NCBI RefSeq assembly: GCF_001824475.1
Contig: NZ_MHXN01000032.1
Span: 1 to 64,000, forward strand
DNA length: 64,000 bases
Reading direction: 5' to 3'
Source: Phenylobacterium sp. RIFCSPHIGHO2_01_FULL_69_31
Lineage (GTDB): Bacteria > Pseudomonadota > Alphaproteobacteria > Caulobacterales > Caulobacteraceae
Positions 26,823-34,676 of this stretch are shown here, piece after piece. Within the stretch, counting starts at the first letter, position 1. The number at the start of each line of letters is the position of its first letter. The notes beneath the pieces are model-generated. The model saw only the letters and a list, made by a program, of their open reading frames with translations, ran no database searches and had not been told where the DNA came from. The position numbers were made by a program, and so were the translations under genes.

Positions 26823-27932
26823 ATGCGTCCGGTCCGACTCCTCTCCGTCATCGTCCTCGCCGCGGCGGCCTTCGCGGCCCAGCCGGCGCTCGCCAAGTCC
26901 CGGATCAAGGACATCGTCGAGTTCGAAGGCGTACGCGAGAACCAGCTCGTCGGCTATGGCATCGTCGTCGGGCTGAACGGGACGGGCGATGCGCTGCGCA
27001 ACGCGCCCTTCACCAAGCAGAGCCTCGAGGCGATGCTGGAGCGCCTGGGCGTCAACGTCCGGGACGCCAACCTGAACACCAAGAACGTGGCCGCGGTGAT
27101 GGTCACCGCCAAGCTGCCGCCGTTCGCCGCGCCGGGCGCGCAGATCGACGCCTCGGTCTCGGCCCTGGGCGACGCCAAGAGCCTGCTCGGCGGCACGCTG
27201 CTGGTCACGCCCCTGATGGGCGCCGACGGCCAGGCCTATGCCGTCGCGCAGGGTACGGTGCAGACCGGCTCGGTCAGCGCGGGCGGCGCCTCGGGCTCGA
27301 CGGTGCTCAAGGGCGTTCCCACCGCCGGCCGCATCGCCGGTGGCGCCAGCGTCGAGCGGGAGATCGGCTTCCGGCTGGCCAACATGGGCCAGATGCGGAT
27401 GACGCTCCGCAACCCCGACTTCACCACCGCCCGGCGCATCGCCGACGTGATCAACGTCGCCTATGCGGGTTCGGCGGTGGCCGAGAACCCGACCATCGTC
27501 TCGATCCGCCCGCCGGCGGGCCAGGACATGGTGAGCTTCATGGCCCAGGTGGAGAACCTGACCGTCGAGCCCGACAACGGCGCCAAGGTGGTGATCGACG
27601 AGGTCGCCGGGGTGATCGTCATGGGCGACGCCGTGCGGGTTTCCACGGTGGCGATCCAGCAGGGCAACCTGACCATCACGGTGCGCGAACAGCCGGCGGT
27701 CAGCCAGCCGGGGGCCTTTTCCCGGGGCGGCGAGACGACGGTGGTGCCGCAGTCGGACATCAGCGTGTCGGAAGAGACCGGCAGGCAATTCCTGACGGTG
27801 CGGTCCGGCGCCTCGCTGGCCAACCTGGTGGCGGGCTTGAACGCCCTGGGCGTCACGCCGCGCGACATGATCTCCATCCTGCAGACCATCAAGGCTGCGG
27901 GCGCGCTGCAGGCCGAAATCGAGGTGATGTAA
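26823..27932 (+). CDS. flgI: Flagellar P-ring protein FlgI
   Basis: A 369-residue periplasmic protein that assembles into the P-ring around the flagellar rod. It has a Sec signal peptide (MRPVRLLSVIVLAAAAFAAQPALA) and then the family's hallmark RIKDIVEFEGVRENQLVGYGIVVGLNGTGD. Typical conserved blocks follow: FTKQSLEAMLERLGVNV, NVAAVMVTAKLPPFAAPGAQID, LGGTLLVTPLMGADG and LNALGVTPRDMISILQTIKAAGALQAEIEVM at the end. I chose the ATG at 26823; the frame is open from 26691, but that part contains the promoter. It overlaps flgJ by one base. Confidence 0.97.
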   Translation: MRPVRLLSVIVLAAAAFAAQPALAKSRIKDIVEFEGVRENQLVGYGIVVGLNGTGDALRNAPFTKQSLEAMLERLGVNVRDANLNTKNVAAVMVTAKLPPFAAPGAQIDASVSALGDAKSLLGGTLLVTPLMGADGQAYAVAQGTVQTGSVSAGGASGSTVLKGVPTAGRIAGGASVEREIGFRLANMGQMRMTLRNPDFTTARRIADVINVAYAGSAVAENPTIVSIRPPAGQDMVSFMAQVENLTVEPDNGAKVVIDEVAGVIVMGDAVRVSTVAIQQGNLTITVREQPAVSQPGAFSRGGETTVVPQSDISVSEETGRQFLTVRSGASLANLVAGLNALGVTPRDMISILQTIKAAGALQAEIEVM

Positions 27933-28246
27933 TGGCCGGTCCGATCTCGCCGCCGACGATCTCTCCCAACCTGCTGACGCCGACCGTCCAGGCCACGACC
28001 GCCGACCTCGCCAAGTCGAAGGCGCGGGACGCCGGCCAGAAGTTCGAGGCCCAGTTCCTGTCGACCATGTTCCAGCACATGTTCCAGGGCCTGGAGACGG
28101 ACGGCCCCTTCGGCGGCGGCGCGGGCGAAGAGATGTTCCGCTCGATGATGACCGAGGCCATGGGCAAGCAGGTCGCCAAGTCCGGCGGCATCGGCCTGGC
28201 CGACACCGTCCAGCGTGAAATCCTGAAGTTGCAGGGGCTCCAGTAA
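27932..28246 (+). CDS. Rod-binding protein (FlgJ N-terminal domain / CheL)
   Basis: A 104-residue protein corresponding to the N-terminal rod-capping domain of FlgJ; the muramidase domain of enterobacterial FlgJ is absent, as is usual in alphaproteobacteria where the gene is often called cheL. Conserved segments are KARDAGQKFEAQFLSTMFQHMFQGLETDGPFGGGAGEEMFRSMMTEAMGKQVAKSGGIGLADTVQREIL. The ATG shares one base with the flgI stop (TAATG). A dedicated peptidoglycan hydrolase encoded elsewhere is presumably recruited. Confidence 0.9.
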   Translation: MAGPISPPTISPNLLTPTVQATTADLAKSKARDAGQKFEAQFLSTMFQHMFQGLETDGPFGGGAGEEMFRSMMTEAMGKQVAKSGGIGLADTVQREILKLQGLQ

Positions 28247-28689
28247 TGGCCATCGCCGCCACCGACGCCGCCGACCGCGTCGACCAGCTCATCATCCTGA
28301 CCGAGCGCCTGACGGAGCTGATCGCCCAGCAGGCCCTGGCGTTCGAACAGCGCCGGCCGCAGGACGCCGCCGCGCTGCTGGAAGAGACCTCGCGTCTCGC
28401 CAACCTCTACCGGCACGAGAGCACCCGCGTCCGCGCGGACCGCCGCCTGGTCGACGCCGCGCCGCTGGAGGCCCGCACGCGCCTCATCCGCGCGACCGAG
28501 GCCTTCGACGCCGTGCTGGCGCGCCAGGGCCGCGCCATCGAGGCGGCGCGCACGGTCACCGAGGGGCTGGTCAGGTGCATCGCCGAGGAGGTCGCCAGCC
28601 AGCGCAGCCAGGCCAGCGTCTACGGCGCCGGCGGGGTCCAGGCGGGCGGCGCGTCGGCCACCGCGATCACGCTCAACAAGCGGGCCTAG
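28246..28689 (+). CDS. flbY: Flagellar protein FlbY (FlgN-like)
   Basis: A 147-residue helical protein starting one base inside the previous stop codon. Its helices (VDQLIILTERLTELIAQQALAFEQRRPQDAAALLEETSRLANLYRHES) resemble FlgN-type export chaperones, and the position after flgI and cheL matches Caulobacter flbY. The C-terminal third is Gly/Ala/Ser-rich. The name rests mainly on gene order; the chaperone role is inferred. It is convergent with nsrR and overlaps it by 4 bases. Confidence 0.7.
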   Translation: MAIAATDAADRVDQLIILTERLTELIAQQALAFEQRRPQDAAALLEETSRLANLYRHESTRVRADRRLVDAAPLEARTRLIRATEAFDAVLARQGRAIEAARTVTEGLVRCIAEEVASQRSQASVYGAGGVQAGGASATAITLNKRA

Positions 28690-29117
28690 TGGCCCAGGAC
28701 GGCGGCCAGCTGAACGCGGTTCGTCGAGACGTCCGCCACCGTGTAGCGGTCCAGCACCGCCAGATAGGCCTGTAGCGCCTCATTCAGGCGCCGGGGCAAC
28801 AGGCACGCCTGCGAGATCGGACAGGTGTTGGTCTCGGGGTTGAAGCACTCGACCATCTCGTCGAGGTCCTCCGTGCGGCGAACCACCTCACCCAGGCGGA
28901 TCTGGGCCGGGTCCCGCGCCAGCCGGACACCGCCGCCCCGCCCACGCGCCGTGTCCACGTAGCCCAGGTCGCGCAGGCGCTGGATCACCTTCACCAGGTG
29001 GTTCTTCGAGATCCGGTACGATGCCGCGATGGCCGCCGCCGTGGTCGCCTCCTCCCGCATGCTCGCGAGATAGATCAGCGACCTCAGGGCGTAGTCGGTG
29101 TGCAGGCTGAGACGCAT
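28686..29117 (-). CDS. nsrR: Rrf2 family NO-responsive repressor NsrR
   Basis: A 143-residue winged-helix repressor of the Rrf2 family. The start MRLSLHTDYALRSLIYLA and the recognition helix ISKNHLVKVIQRLRDLGYV are typical of NsrR, and three cysteines in ECFNPETNTCPISQACLL (Cys91, Cys99, Cys105) match the iron-sulfur ligands. Nitric oxide destroys the cluster and releases repression. It is divergent from a truncated haemoglobin gene with a matching operator between them. The frame opens at 29126 but the Met at 29117 gives the canonical N-terminus. Confidence 0.9.
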   Translation of the reverse strand: MRLSLHTDYALRSLIYLASMREEATTAAAIAASYRISKNHLVKVIQRLRDLGYVDTARGRGGGVRLARDPAQIRLGEVVRRTEDLDEMVECFNPETNTCPISQACLLPRRLNEALQAYLAVLDRYTVADVSTNRVQLAAVLGH

Positions 29118-29185
29118 GGAGAACACTCAAGCATGGTTCGGTCTTGCGACCACGCCGAAAGCGGTATATCGGGCGCCACTTCTAA

Positions 29186-29208
29186 AAATGGCATCTTAGA
29201 TACCACTT
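29186..29208. promoter_or_regulatory. NsrR operator
   Basis: AAATGGCATCT and AGATACCACTT form an 11-1-11 imperfect inverted repeat (9 of 11 positions pair) around T29197. This is the exact architecture of the NsrR box (AAGATGCATTT-type arms). It lies 13 bases before the truncated haemoglobin ATG and about 70 bases from the nsrR start, so it probably controls the globin and possibly nsrR itself. Confidence 0.6.
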
Positions 29209-29221
29209 CTCCAGGGGACCT

Positions 29222-29602
29222 ATGACCACGCTCTATGAACGCATCGGCGGAACCGCCGCCGTGAAGGCCGCTGTCGACATCTTCTACGGCAAGGTGCTGG
29301 CGGACGACCGCATCGCGCACTTCTTCGATGGCGTGGACATGCAGAAGCAGATCGGGAAGCAGCGCGCCTTCCTGGTCATGGCGTTCGGCGGGCCCAACAC
29401 CTACACGGGCGAGGACATGCGCCGCGGCCACGCAAGCCTGGTGACCCGCGGGCTGAACGACGGCCACTTCGACGCCGTGGTCGAAAACCTCGCCGCCACC
29501 CTGCGCGAGCTTGGCGTCGGGGCGGCCGAGATCGCCGAAGTCGCCGCCATCGCCGAGTCGGTCCGCGACGACGTCCTGGGGCGCCAGCCGGTCGCCGCCT
29601 GA
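29222..29602 (+). CDS. Group I truncated haemoglobin
   Basis: A 126-residue trHbI (N) globin that in other bacteria oxidises nitric oxide to nitrate. It starts MTTLYERIGGTAAVKAAVDIFYGKVLADDRIAHFFDGVDM, contains KQRAFLVMAFGGPNTYTGEDMRRGHASLVTRGLNDGHFDAVVENL with the conserved proximal His (GHASL) and the Tyr-containing B helix. CCAGGGGACCT before the ATG provides a ribosome binding site. An NsrR operator overlaps its promoter region, which supports an NO detoxification role. Confidence 0.93.
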   Translation: MTTLYERIGGTAAVKAAVDIFYGKVLADDRIAHFFDGVDMQKQIGKQRAFLVMAFGGPNTYTGEDMRRGHASLVTRGLNDGHFDAVVENLAATLRELGVGAAEIAEVAAIAESVRDDVLGRQPVAA

Positions 29603-29606
29603 TCGG

Positions 29607-29984
29607 TCAGTGCATGGCGCCGGCGACGATCTCCAGCTTGTTGCCGTCTGGATCCAGGATCACGCAGCCGTAGTAGCCGGGTGCAATGTCGGGATGCGGG
29701 CCGGCGGCGCGGATCGCCGTCGCGCCATGCGCGATGGCCTGGCGATAGGCTTCGTCGACCGCCACGCGGCTGTCGGCGGTGAACGCCAGGTGGGCGCCAA
29801 GGCCCGCCACCTGCTCGCCGCTCACCGGATAGAGATAGAACAGACCCGCCTGCCCGCCCGGGCCATACGCCAGTTCCTTGGCGCTGGCGGACGCGACCGC
29901 GGCGCCCAGCGGCGCGAAGAAGGCGTCGTAGAACGCGCGCGCGGCCGCGAGATCGCGCACGCCGAGGGACAGATGGTCGAACAT
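29607..29984 (-). CDS. VOC family protein
   Basis: A 125-residue single-module VOC protein: MFDHLSLGVRDLAAARAFYDAFFAPLG, then GAHLAFTADSRVAVDEAYRQAIAHGATAIRAAG and the ending YYGCVILDPDGNKLEIVAGAMH with the terminal Glu metal ligand. The reaction cannot be inferred; family members include glyoxalases, dioxygenases and drug-binding proteins. It is convergent with the globin gene. Confidence 0.8.
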   Translation of the reverse strand: MFDHLSLGVRDLAAARAFYDAFFAPLGAAVASASAKELAYGPGGQAGLFYLYPVSGEQVAGLGAHLAFTADSRVAVDEAYRQAIAHGATAIRAAGPHPDIAPGYYGCVILDPDGNKLEIVAGAMH

Positions 29985-30061
29985 GGGAAGCCTCCTCCAG
30001 ACTGAGGCTTAGCTGTGGATGCGCTCGGGTCGCGGCAAGCCCCGCAGTTCATTTCAAACAC

Positions 30062-30091
30062 TTGTTTCGCGCGGCGGAAGGCGCCTATGCT
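30062..30091 (+). promoter_or_regulatory. Putative promoter of the ribH operon
   Basis: TTGTTT (30062-30067) and TATGCT (30086-30091) with an 18-base spacer lie 30 bases before the FMN riboswitch and resemble a sigma-70 promoter. The start site would be near 30098. Visual match only. Confidence 0.35.
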
Positions 30092-30120
30092 GGTCGGGCC
30101 GTCGGATGTGCCGGCGGTCT

Positions 30121-30268
30121 ACGTTCTCAGGGCGGGGTGAAACTCCCCACCGGCGGTAATGCCCCTTCGGGGGACGAGCCCGCGGGCGCTTTCCGGCTTC
30201 GGCCGGAAGGGACGAGCAGACCCGGTGCGATCCCGGGGCCGACGGTCATAGTCCGGTTATGAGAACGG
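30121..30268 (+). promoter_or_regulatory. FMN riboswitch (RFN element)
   Basis: The conserved core is unmistakable: AGGGCGGGGTGAAACTCCCC followed by ACCGGCGGTAAT, then AGCCCGCGGGCGC, then AGCAGACCCGGTGCGATCCC and GGGGCCGACGGTCATAGTCC. The closing stem pairs 30121-30129 (ACGTTCTCA) with 30260-30268 (TGAGAACGG). FMN binding would repress the lumazine synthase gene that starts 86 bases downstream. A GGCGGA/TCCGCC hairpin in the leader between may be part of the expression platform. Confidence 0.96.
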
Positions 30269-30354
30269 TCGTGTCGCGAGGGGCGGACTCCGCCTCCGCG
30301 TGCGCGGCCTGCCCCCTGAGTCGTGGTCCTTTGAACCCGGTCAGGGAGAAGACC

Positions 30355-30861
30355 ATGACCCAAGCTGCCTCCAAGCCCACGCTGGAGTTTCCCACCGCCA
30401 ACGGCGCCTTCCGCGCCGGCCGCATCGCCTTCGTCCACGCGCTCTGGCACGCGGACATCGTGCGCCAGGCCTACACCGGCTTCGTCGAGGAGTTCGAACG
30501 CCTGGGCTTCCCGCCCGAGACGGTCGAGCGCTTCGAGACGCCCGGGGCGTTCGAGATCCCGCTGCACGCCCAGACGCTGGCCCGCACCGGCCGCTACGCC
30601 GCTATCGTCGGCGCGGCGTTCGTGGTGGACGGCGGCATCTATCGGCACGACTTCGTGGCCACCACCGTGGTCCAGGCGCTGATGCGCGTGCAGCTCGACA
30701 CCGAGACGCCGGTGTTTTCGGTGGTGCTGACGCCGCACCACTACCAGGAGACCGAGGTCCACAACGCCTTCTTCCACGACCACTTCCGGCTCAAGGGCGC
30801 CGAGGCCGCGCGGGCCTGCCAGGGCACGCTCGAGAGCCTGGCTCGACTGGCGGCCGCGTGA
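30355..30861 (+). CDS. ribH: 6,7-dimethyl-8-ribityllumazine synthase, RibH2 type
   Basis: A 168-residue lumazine synthase, which condenses the ribityl-pyrimidine and dihydroxybutanone phosphate in the penultimate step of riboflavin synthesis. It closely follows the Brucella/Mesorhizobium RibH2 pattern: [65 protein letters not shown] and [24 protein letters not shown] chose the ATG at 30355, preceded by AGGGAG; the frame is open upstream to 30259. It is under an FMN riboswitch, as known for Brucella ribH2. A second RibH1 gene with the main rib operon probably lies elsewhere. Confidence 0.92.
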   Translation: MTQAASKPTLEFPTANGAFRAGRIAFVHALWHADIVRQAYTGFVEEFERLGFPPETVERFETPGAFEIPLHAQTLARTGRYAAIVGAAFVVDGGIYRHDFVATTVVQALMRVQLDTETPVFSVVLTPHHYQETEVHNAFFHDHFRLKGAEAARACQGTLESLARLAAA

Positions 30862-31289
30862 TGGAGGCCCCGCTCAACATCCCGGCCGGCTTCGAACGGC
30901 ATGACCGCAGCGCGCCCGCCACCCGTCCGTGGGAGCCGATCTGGCGGCGCTACTCGGGCGACACCGTGGTCCTGGCCCTGCGGGTGCGCGACGACCATTG
31001 CAACAGCCGCGGCTTCGTCCACGGGGGCCTCATCTCGTCGATCTCCGATGCGGCGATGGGGCTCTCGTGCGTGCGCAGGCTGGGGGACCTGGCCAGCCTG
31101 GTGACGGTGAACCTCACCGTCGACTTCCTGGGCTCGGCGCTCGTGGGCCAGTGGCTGGAGTTCGATACGGTGTTCGTGAACCCGGGGCGCACGCTGTGCT
31201 TCACCCAGGCGTTCGTGACCGCCGACGGCCAGCCCTGCGCCAGGGCCAACGCCGTGTTCCGCGTGGTGCGGAAGCAGGTGGCGGCATGA
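30861..31289 (+). CDS. PaaI-family thioesterase (hotdog fold)
   Basis: A 142-residue hotdog-fold protein. It carries the PaaI hallmark RGFVHGGLISSISDAAMG (HGG with the following Asp) and the strands LVTVNLTVDFLGSALVGQWLEFDTVFVNPGRTLCFTQAFV. Family members hydrolyse aryl- or acyl-CoA thioesters. It shares one base with the ribH stop (TGATG), so it is translated with ribH and also falls under the FMN riboswitch. The link to flavin metabolism is unexplained. Confidence 0.85.
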   Translation: MEAPLNIPAGFERHDRSAPATRPWEPIWRRYSGDTVVLALRVRDDHCNSRGFVHGGLISSISDAAMGLSCVRRLGDLASLVTVNLTVDFLGSALVGQWLEFDTVFVNPGRTLCFTQAFVTADGQPCARANAVFRVVRKQVAA

Positions 31290-31576
31290 CGGCCTTTGTC
31301 GTGGCCCGTGTGGCCATCCATGACCGCGAAGCCTACGGCCGCTACTCCGCAGGGTTCATGCCGGTGCTCAGGCAGTACGGCGGGCGGCTGCTGGTCTCGA
31401 ACGAGCAGCCCGAGGTCATGGAAGGCGACTGGGACGGCCGCAAGCTGGTCGTCCTGGCGTTCGACGACGCCAGCGCGGCCCGCACCTGGGCAGCCTCGCC
31501 CGAGTACCGGAAGATCGCCGAAGACCGCATCGCGGGCTCGGACGCGATTGTCGTGCTCAGCGAGGGGATCGGCTAG
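31286..31576 (+). CDS. DUF1330 family protein
   Basis: A 96-residue protein of the DUF1330 (dimeric alpha/beta barrel) type: MTAFVVARVAIHDREAYGRYSAGFMPVLRQYGGRLLVSNEQPEVMEGDWDGRKLVVLAFDDASAARTWAASPEYRKIAEDR matches the family's Y-x-x-Y and GG-x-x-L-V patterns. No function is known. The ATG overlaps the thioesterase stop (ATGA), so it is the third gene of the riboswitch-controlled operon. Confidence 0.85.
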   Translation: MTAFVVARVAIHDREAYGRYSAGFMPVLRQYGGRLLVSNEQPEVMEGDWDGRKLVVLAFDDASAARTWAASPEYRKIAEDRIAGSDAIVVLSEGIG

Positions 31577-33159
31577 CCCAGCTCGATCTCCCGCTGCACC
31601 CCCACGGCCGCGAGAAAATCGCGGTCGTGGCTGACCAGCAGCAAGGCGCCGTCGTAGCTGGCAAGCGCGGCTTCGACGGCGCCGATAGAGTCCAGGTCCA
31701 GGTGGTTAGTGGGCTCGTCCAGGATCAGGAGCTGGGGCGGCCGATCGCCCAGCAACACGCAGGCCAGCGCGGCCCGCAGGCGCTCGCCGCCGCTCAAAGA
31801 CGCCACCGGCTTGTCGGCGGCGGTGTTGCGGAACAGGAACCGGGCCAGCGCGGCGCGGGCGGCATTGTCGCTGGACGCCGGGTTCAGCCTTCGGAAGGCG
31901 GCGACCAGGCTGGCGGCGTCGCCGAGGAGCGCGGCTTGCTGGTCGAGGAACGCCGCCTCGACGCCGCGGACGATCGTCCCGGCCGTGGGCTCCAGCTCGC
32001 CCGCCGCGAGCCGGATCAGCGTGGTCTTACCCGACCCGTTGGAGCCTGAGACCGCCACGCGTTCGGGACCGACGATCCGCAACGACCGGTCCGTCAGCAA
32101 AGGTGGGCGCCCCGGATAGCCGAACCCGACGCCGTCCAGGGCCAGGACCGTCTTGCCCGAGGCGAGGCCCGAGGGCGGGAGCTCGAAGGCGAGCCTGCGG
32201 ACCCGTTCCACCCTGGCGTCCGCGGCGGCACGCGCCTCGGCGGCTTCGGACTTCAGGCGATCGGCCACGTGGCGCTCGCGGGCGCCGCTGGCCTCGGCGC
32301 GCTGCTGCCGGGCGTCGAGGAGGATCTTGGGCGCATCCCCCTTGGCCCGGGCCCGCTTGCCAACCGAGTCCTTGCGCTGCTTTCGCTCCGCCGTGAGTTG
32401 CACCTCCCGCGCCACGCGGGCGGCCGCCTTCTGGGCGTCGGCGAGGTCCCGGGCAGCGGCGGCCTCCGCCTCGGCCTTGCGCGCGGCATAGAGGTCATAG
32501 CCGCCGCCGTAAACGTGCGCGCCCAGGGTCGTGAGTTCGACGATCCGGTCCATCCGGCGCAGCAGAGCCCGATCGTGGCTGACCACGATCGCCCCGCCCC
32601 GCCAGCGGCCCAGGACCTCCGCGACGAGGGTGCGGGCTTCGGCATCGAGATTATTGGTCGGCTCGTCCAGGATCAGCAGGTCCGGCTCGGCGGCAATGAG
32701 GCCGGCGAGCATGGCCCGGGTCACCTGGCCGCCGCTCAGCGAGGCCGCAGGCCGGTCAAGGTCCAGGCCGTCCAGACGCACCTCGGCCAGGGCCGTGTCC
32801 AGGCGGGCCTCCAGCGTCCAGTCGGCGTCGGCGAGGTCGTCCTCGCTCCCCTGCCCGGCTTCGATGCGGCGGAGGCGGGCCAAGCCCTCGCTCACGCCCA
32901 TCAGGTCGCCGACGCTGGCCCCCGGCGGCGGCTCCAGGGCCTGCCGCAGCAGGCCGATCCGGCCACGCACGGCCACGGCCCCTGCTGAAGGCGCAAGCTC
33001 GCCCAGCATGATCCGCAGCAGGGTCGACTTGCCCACGCCGTTGCGGCCCACGAGGCCGGTGCGTTCGGCCCCGAAGGCGAGGGTCAAGTTGTCGAAAAGC
33101 GGACGGCCGTCAGGCGTGGCGCCGCTGAGGGCGTCCAGAGTGACGAAGGGCGAAGACAT
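31573..33159 (-). CDS. ABC-F family ATPase
   Basis: A 528-residue protein with two ABC ATPase domains and no membrane segments, so an ABC-F translation factor or resistance-type protein. Walker A motifs are GRNGVGKST and GSNGSGKTT, signatures are LSGGQVTRAML and LSGGERLRAAL, and Walker B segments are DLLILDEPTNNLD and QLLILDEPTNHLD. The Lys/Arg/Ala-rich linker (AERKQRKDSVGKRARAKGDAPK) sits between them. I chose the ATG at 33159; a GTG at 33183 extends the frame by eight residues. It could be Uup/YheS-like; the drug or ribosome role cannot be decided. Confidence 0.9.
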   Translation of the reverse strand: MSSPFVTLDALSGATPDGRPLFDNLTLAFGAERTGLVGRNGVGKSTLLRIMLGELAPSAGAVAVRGRIGLLRQALEPPPGASVGDLMGVSEGLARLRRIEAGQGSEDDLADADWTLEARLDTALAEVRLDGLDLDRPAASLSGGQVTRAMLAGLIAAEPDLLILDEPTNNLDAEARTLVAEVLGRWRGGAIVVSHDRALLRRMDRIVELTTLGAHVYGGGYDLYAARKAEAEAAAARDLADAQKAAARVAREVQLTAERKQRKDSVGKRARAKGDAPKILLDARQQRAEASGARERHVADRLKSEAAEARAAADARVERVRRLAFELPPSGLASGKTVLALDGVGFGYPGRPPLLTDRSLRIVGPERVAVSGSNGSGKTTLIRLAAGELEPTAGTIVRGVEAAFLDQQAALLGDAASLVAAFRRLNPASSDNAARAALARFLFRNTAADKPVASLSGGERLRAALACVLLGDRPPQLLILDEPTNHLDLDSIGAVEAALASYDGALLLVSHDRDFLAAVGVQREIELG

Positions 33160-33335
33160 GGGCGATCTCGGCGGCGTGGACACAACGGGCGGTCGGGTTG
33201 TCCAGCGTCAGCCGCATCGGCCTGCTCCTTCTTGGCGGAGCGCGTTATTTAGGCGGGCCTTGTCGATGGCGCAATCCGGACCTCCCATCCGATCCGCGGG
33301 TTGGCGCCGGGCGGAGGGGCGGCCATGTCCCGCGC

Positions 33336-34028
33336 ATGAGGATCGACGACATCGACTGGAGCGCGGCGGAACGGGATCTCAACGCCCACGGCTGCGCCCT
33401 GCTGCCCGGCCTGCTGACCCCCGCCGAGTGCGACGCGATGGCCGCCCGGTACGAGGGCGACGGCTTCCGGTCCACCGTGACCATGGCCCGGCACGGATTC
33501 GGCAAGGGGGAATACCGATACTTCGCCTATCCCCTGCCTGAGCACGTGGCCGAGCTCCGGGCCCGCCTCTACCCGCCGCTGGCGCAGATCGCCAACCGGT
33601 GGAACGCCGCCCTGGGCGAGCGGGCGCGGTATCCGGCCACCCATGACGACTACCTCGCGCGCTGCCATGCCGCAGGACAGCTGCGGCCCACCCCGCTCCT
33701 CCTCCGCTACGGTCCGGGCGACTACAACTGCCTGCACCAAGACCTCTACGGCGAGCACGTCTTCCCGCTGCAGGCGGCGGTACTGCTGTCCGAGCCGGGC
33801 CGGGATTTCGAGGGCGGCGAGTTCGCCCTGACCGAACAGCGGCCGCGGATGCAGTCGCGCGTCGAGGTCGTGCCCCTGCGCCAAGGCGACGCCGTGGTCT
33901 TTCCGGTGCACCACCGGCCCGTCGCCGGCGCCCGCGGCGTCTATCGCGTGAACCTGCGGCACGGGGTGAGCCGCCTGCGAGCCGGCCGGCGCCACACGCT
34001 GGGCGTCATCTTCCACGACGCCGCCTGA
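33336..34028 (+). CDS. 2OG-Fe(II) oxygenase family protein
   Basis: A 230-residue protein with the double-stranded beta-helix of iron/2-oxoglutarate dioxygenases. Iron ligands are visible as NCLHQDLYGE (His134, Asp136) and RHGVSRLRAGRRHTL (His209), the latter with an Arg pair for 2-oxoglutarate. QAAVLLSEPGRDFEGGEFAL and GDAVVFPVHHRPV are typical of the P4H-like/PiuC group. No signal peptide is present. The ATG at 33336 is chosen because upstream residues are not family-like. The 176-base gap before it is the divergent promoter region with the ABC-F gene. Confidence 0.85.
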   Translation: MRIDDIDWSAAERDLNAHGCALLPGLLTPAECDAMAARYEGDGFRSTVTMARHGFGKGEYRYFAYPLPEHVAELRARLYPPLAQIANRWNAALGERARYPATHDDYLARCHAAGQLRPTPLLLRYGPGDYNCLHQDLYGEHVFPLQAAVLLSEPGRDFEGGEFALTEQRPRMQSRVEVVPLRQGDAVVFPVHHRPVAGARGVYRVNLRHGVSRLRAGRRHTLGVIFHDAA

Positions 34029-34056
34029 CGCCTTCTCGCTAGCGGCTTTCGGACAT

Positions 34057-34596
34057 GTGTTGGCGTCGCCACATTGGCCCAAGTGGGCGGCGGTCCGATG
34101 TTCCAGGCGAACAAGGAGACCCCTAGAGATCTCGTTCGTCGTCAGCGCCCTGCCCGTCGCGCAATTCCAGCCGCTCTTCGCGCTCTCGAGCGCCGAACTG
34201 GCGCAGCGTGGGATCCTTCGGCAGACCGTCGAGGGACCCGGAGCGCCCTGTCGCGTGACGCTGGTCGACGCCGAGATCGGCGAGAGCGTCCTGCTGCTCA
34301 ACTACGAACACCAGCCCGCCGACACGCCCTTCCGCTCGCGCCACGCGATCTTCGTGCGCGAGGCTGCCACGGACACCACGTTTGCGCCGGGCGAGATCCC
34401 CGCGGCGTTTCGCGCCCGCAAGTTCCTCTCGCTTCGGGCGTTCGACGCGGCGGGCATGATGGTCGACGCCGACCTCGTGCCTACGGCCGAACTGGCGGTG
34501 GCGGCGCCGCGCCTGCTGGCCGACCCTAAGGCAGCTTACCTGCACGCCCACTACGCGGGCGCCGGCTGCTATGCCGCGCGCATCGACCGGGCCTGA
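34057..34596 (+). CDS. DUF1203 family protein
   Basis: The core from residue 24 (LEISFVVSALPVAQFQPLFALSSAELAQRGILRQTVEGPGAPCRVTLVDAEIGESVLLLNYEHQPADTPFRSRHAIFVREA) matches DUF1203, with the hallmark PCRV-x-L-x-D-A-x-x-G. Function is unknown. The start is odd: a good Shine-Dalgarno AAGGAG (34113-34118) is followed by CTA-GAG-ATC rather than ATG, GTG or TTG in frame, and the only in-frame upstream ATG is at 34057, giving a 22-residue extension unlike the family. A start-codon mutation or non-canonical start is possible. Confidence 0.75.
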   Translation: MLASPHWPKWAAVRCSRRTRRPLEISFVVSALPVAQFQPLFALSSAELAQRGILRQTVEGPGAPCRVTLVDAEIGESVLLLNYEHQPADTPFRSRHAIFVREAATDTTFAPGEIPAAFRARKFLSLRAFDAAGMMVDADLVPTAELAVAAPRLLADPKAAYLHAHYAGAGCYAARIDRA

Positions 34597-34676
34597 CGTT
34601 TAGGTGATCGTAACAAGCTGAAACCAAAGTGATCTGAGAGGGTTCTGCCGGGCGGTTACACGCTGGAGCACATGAA

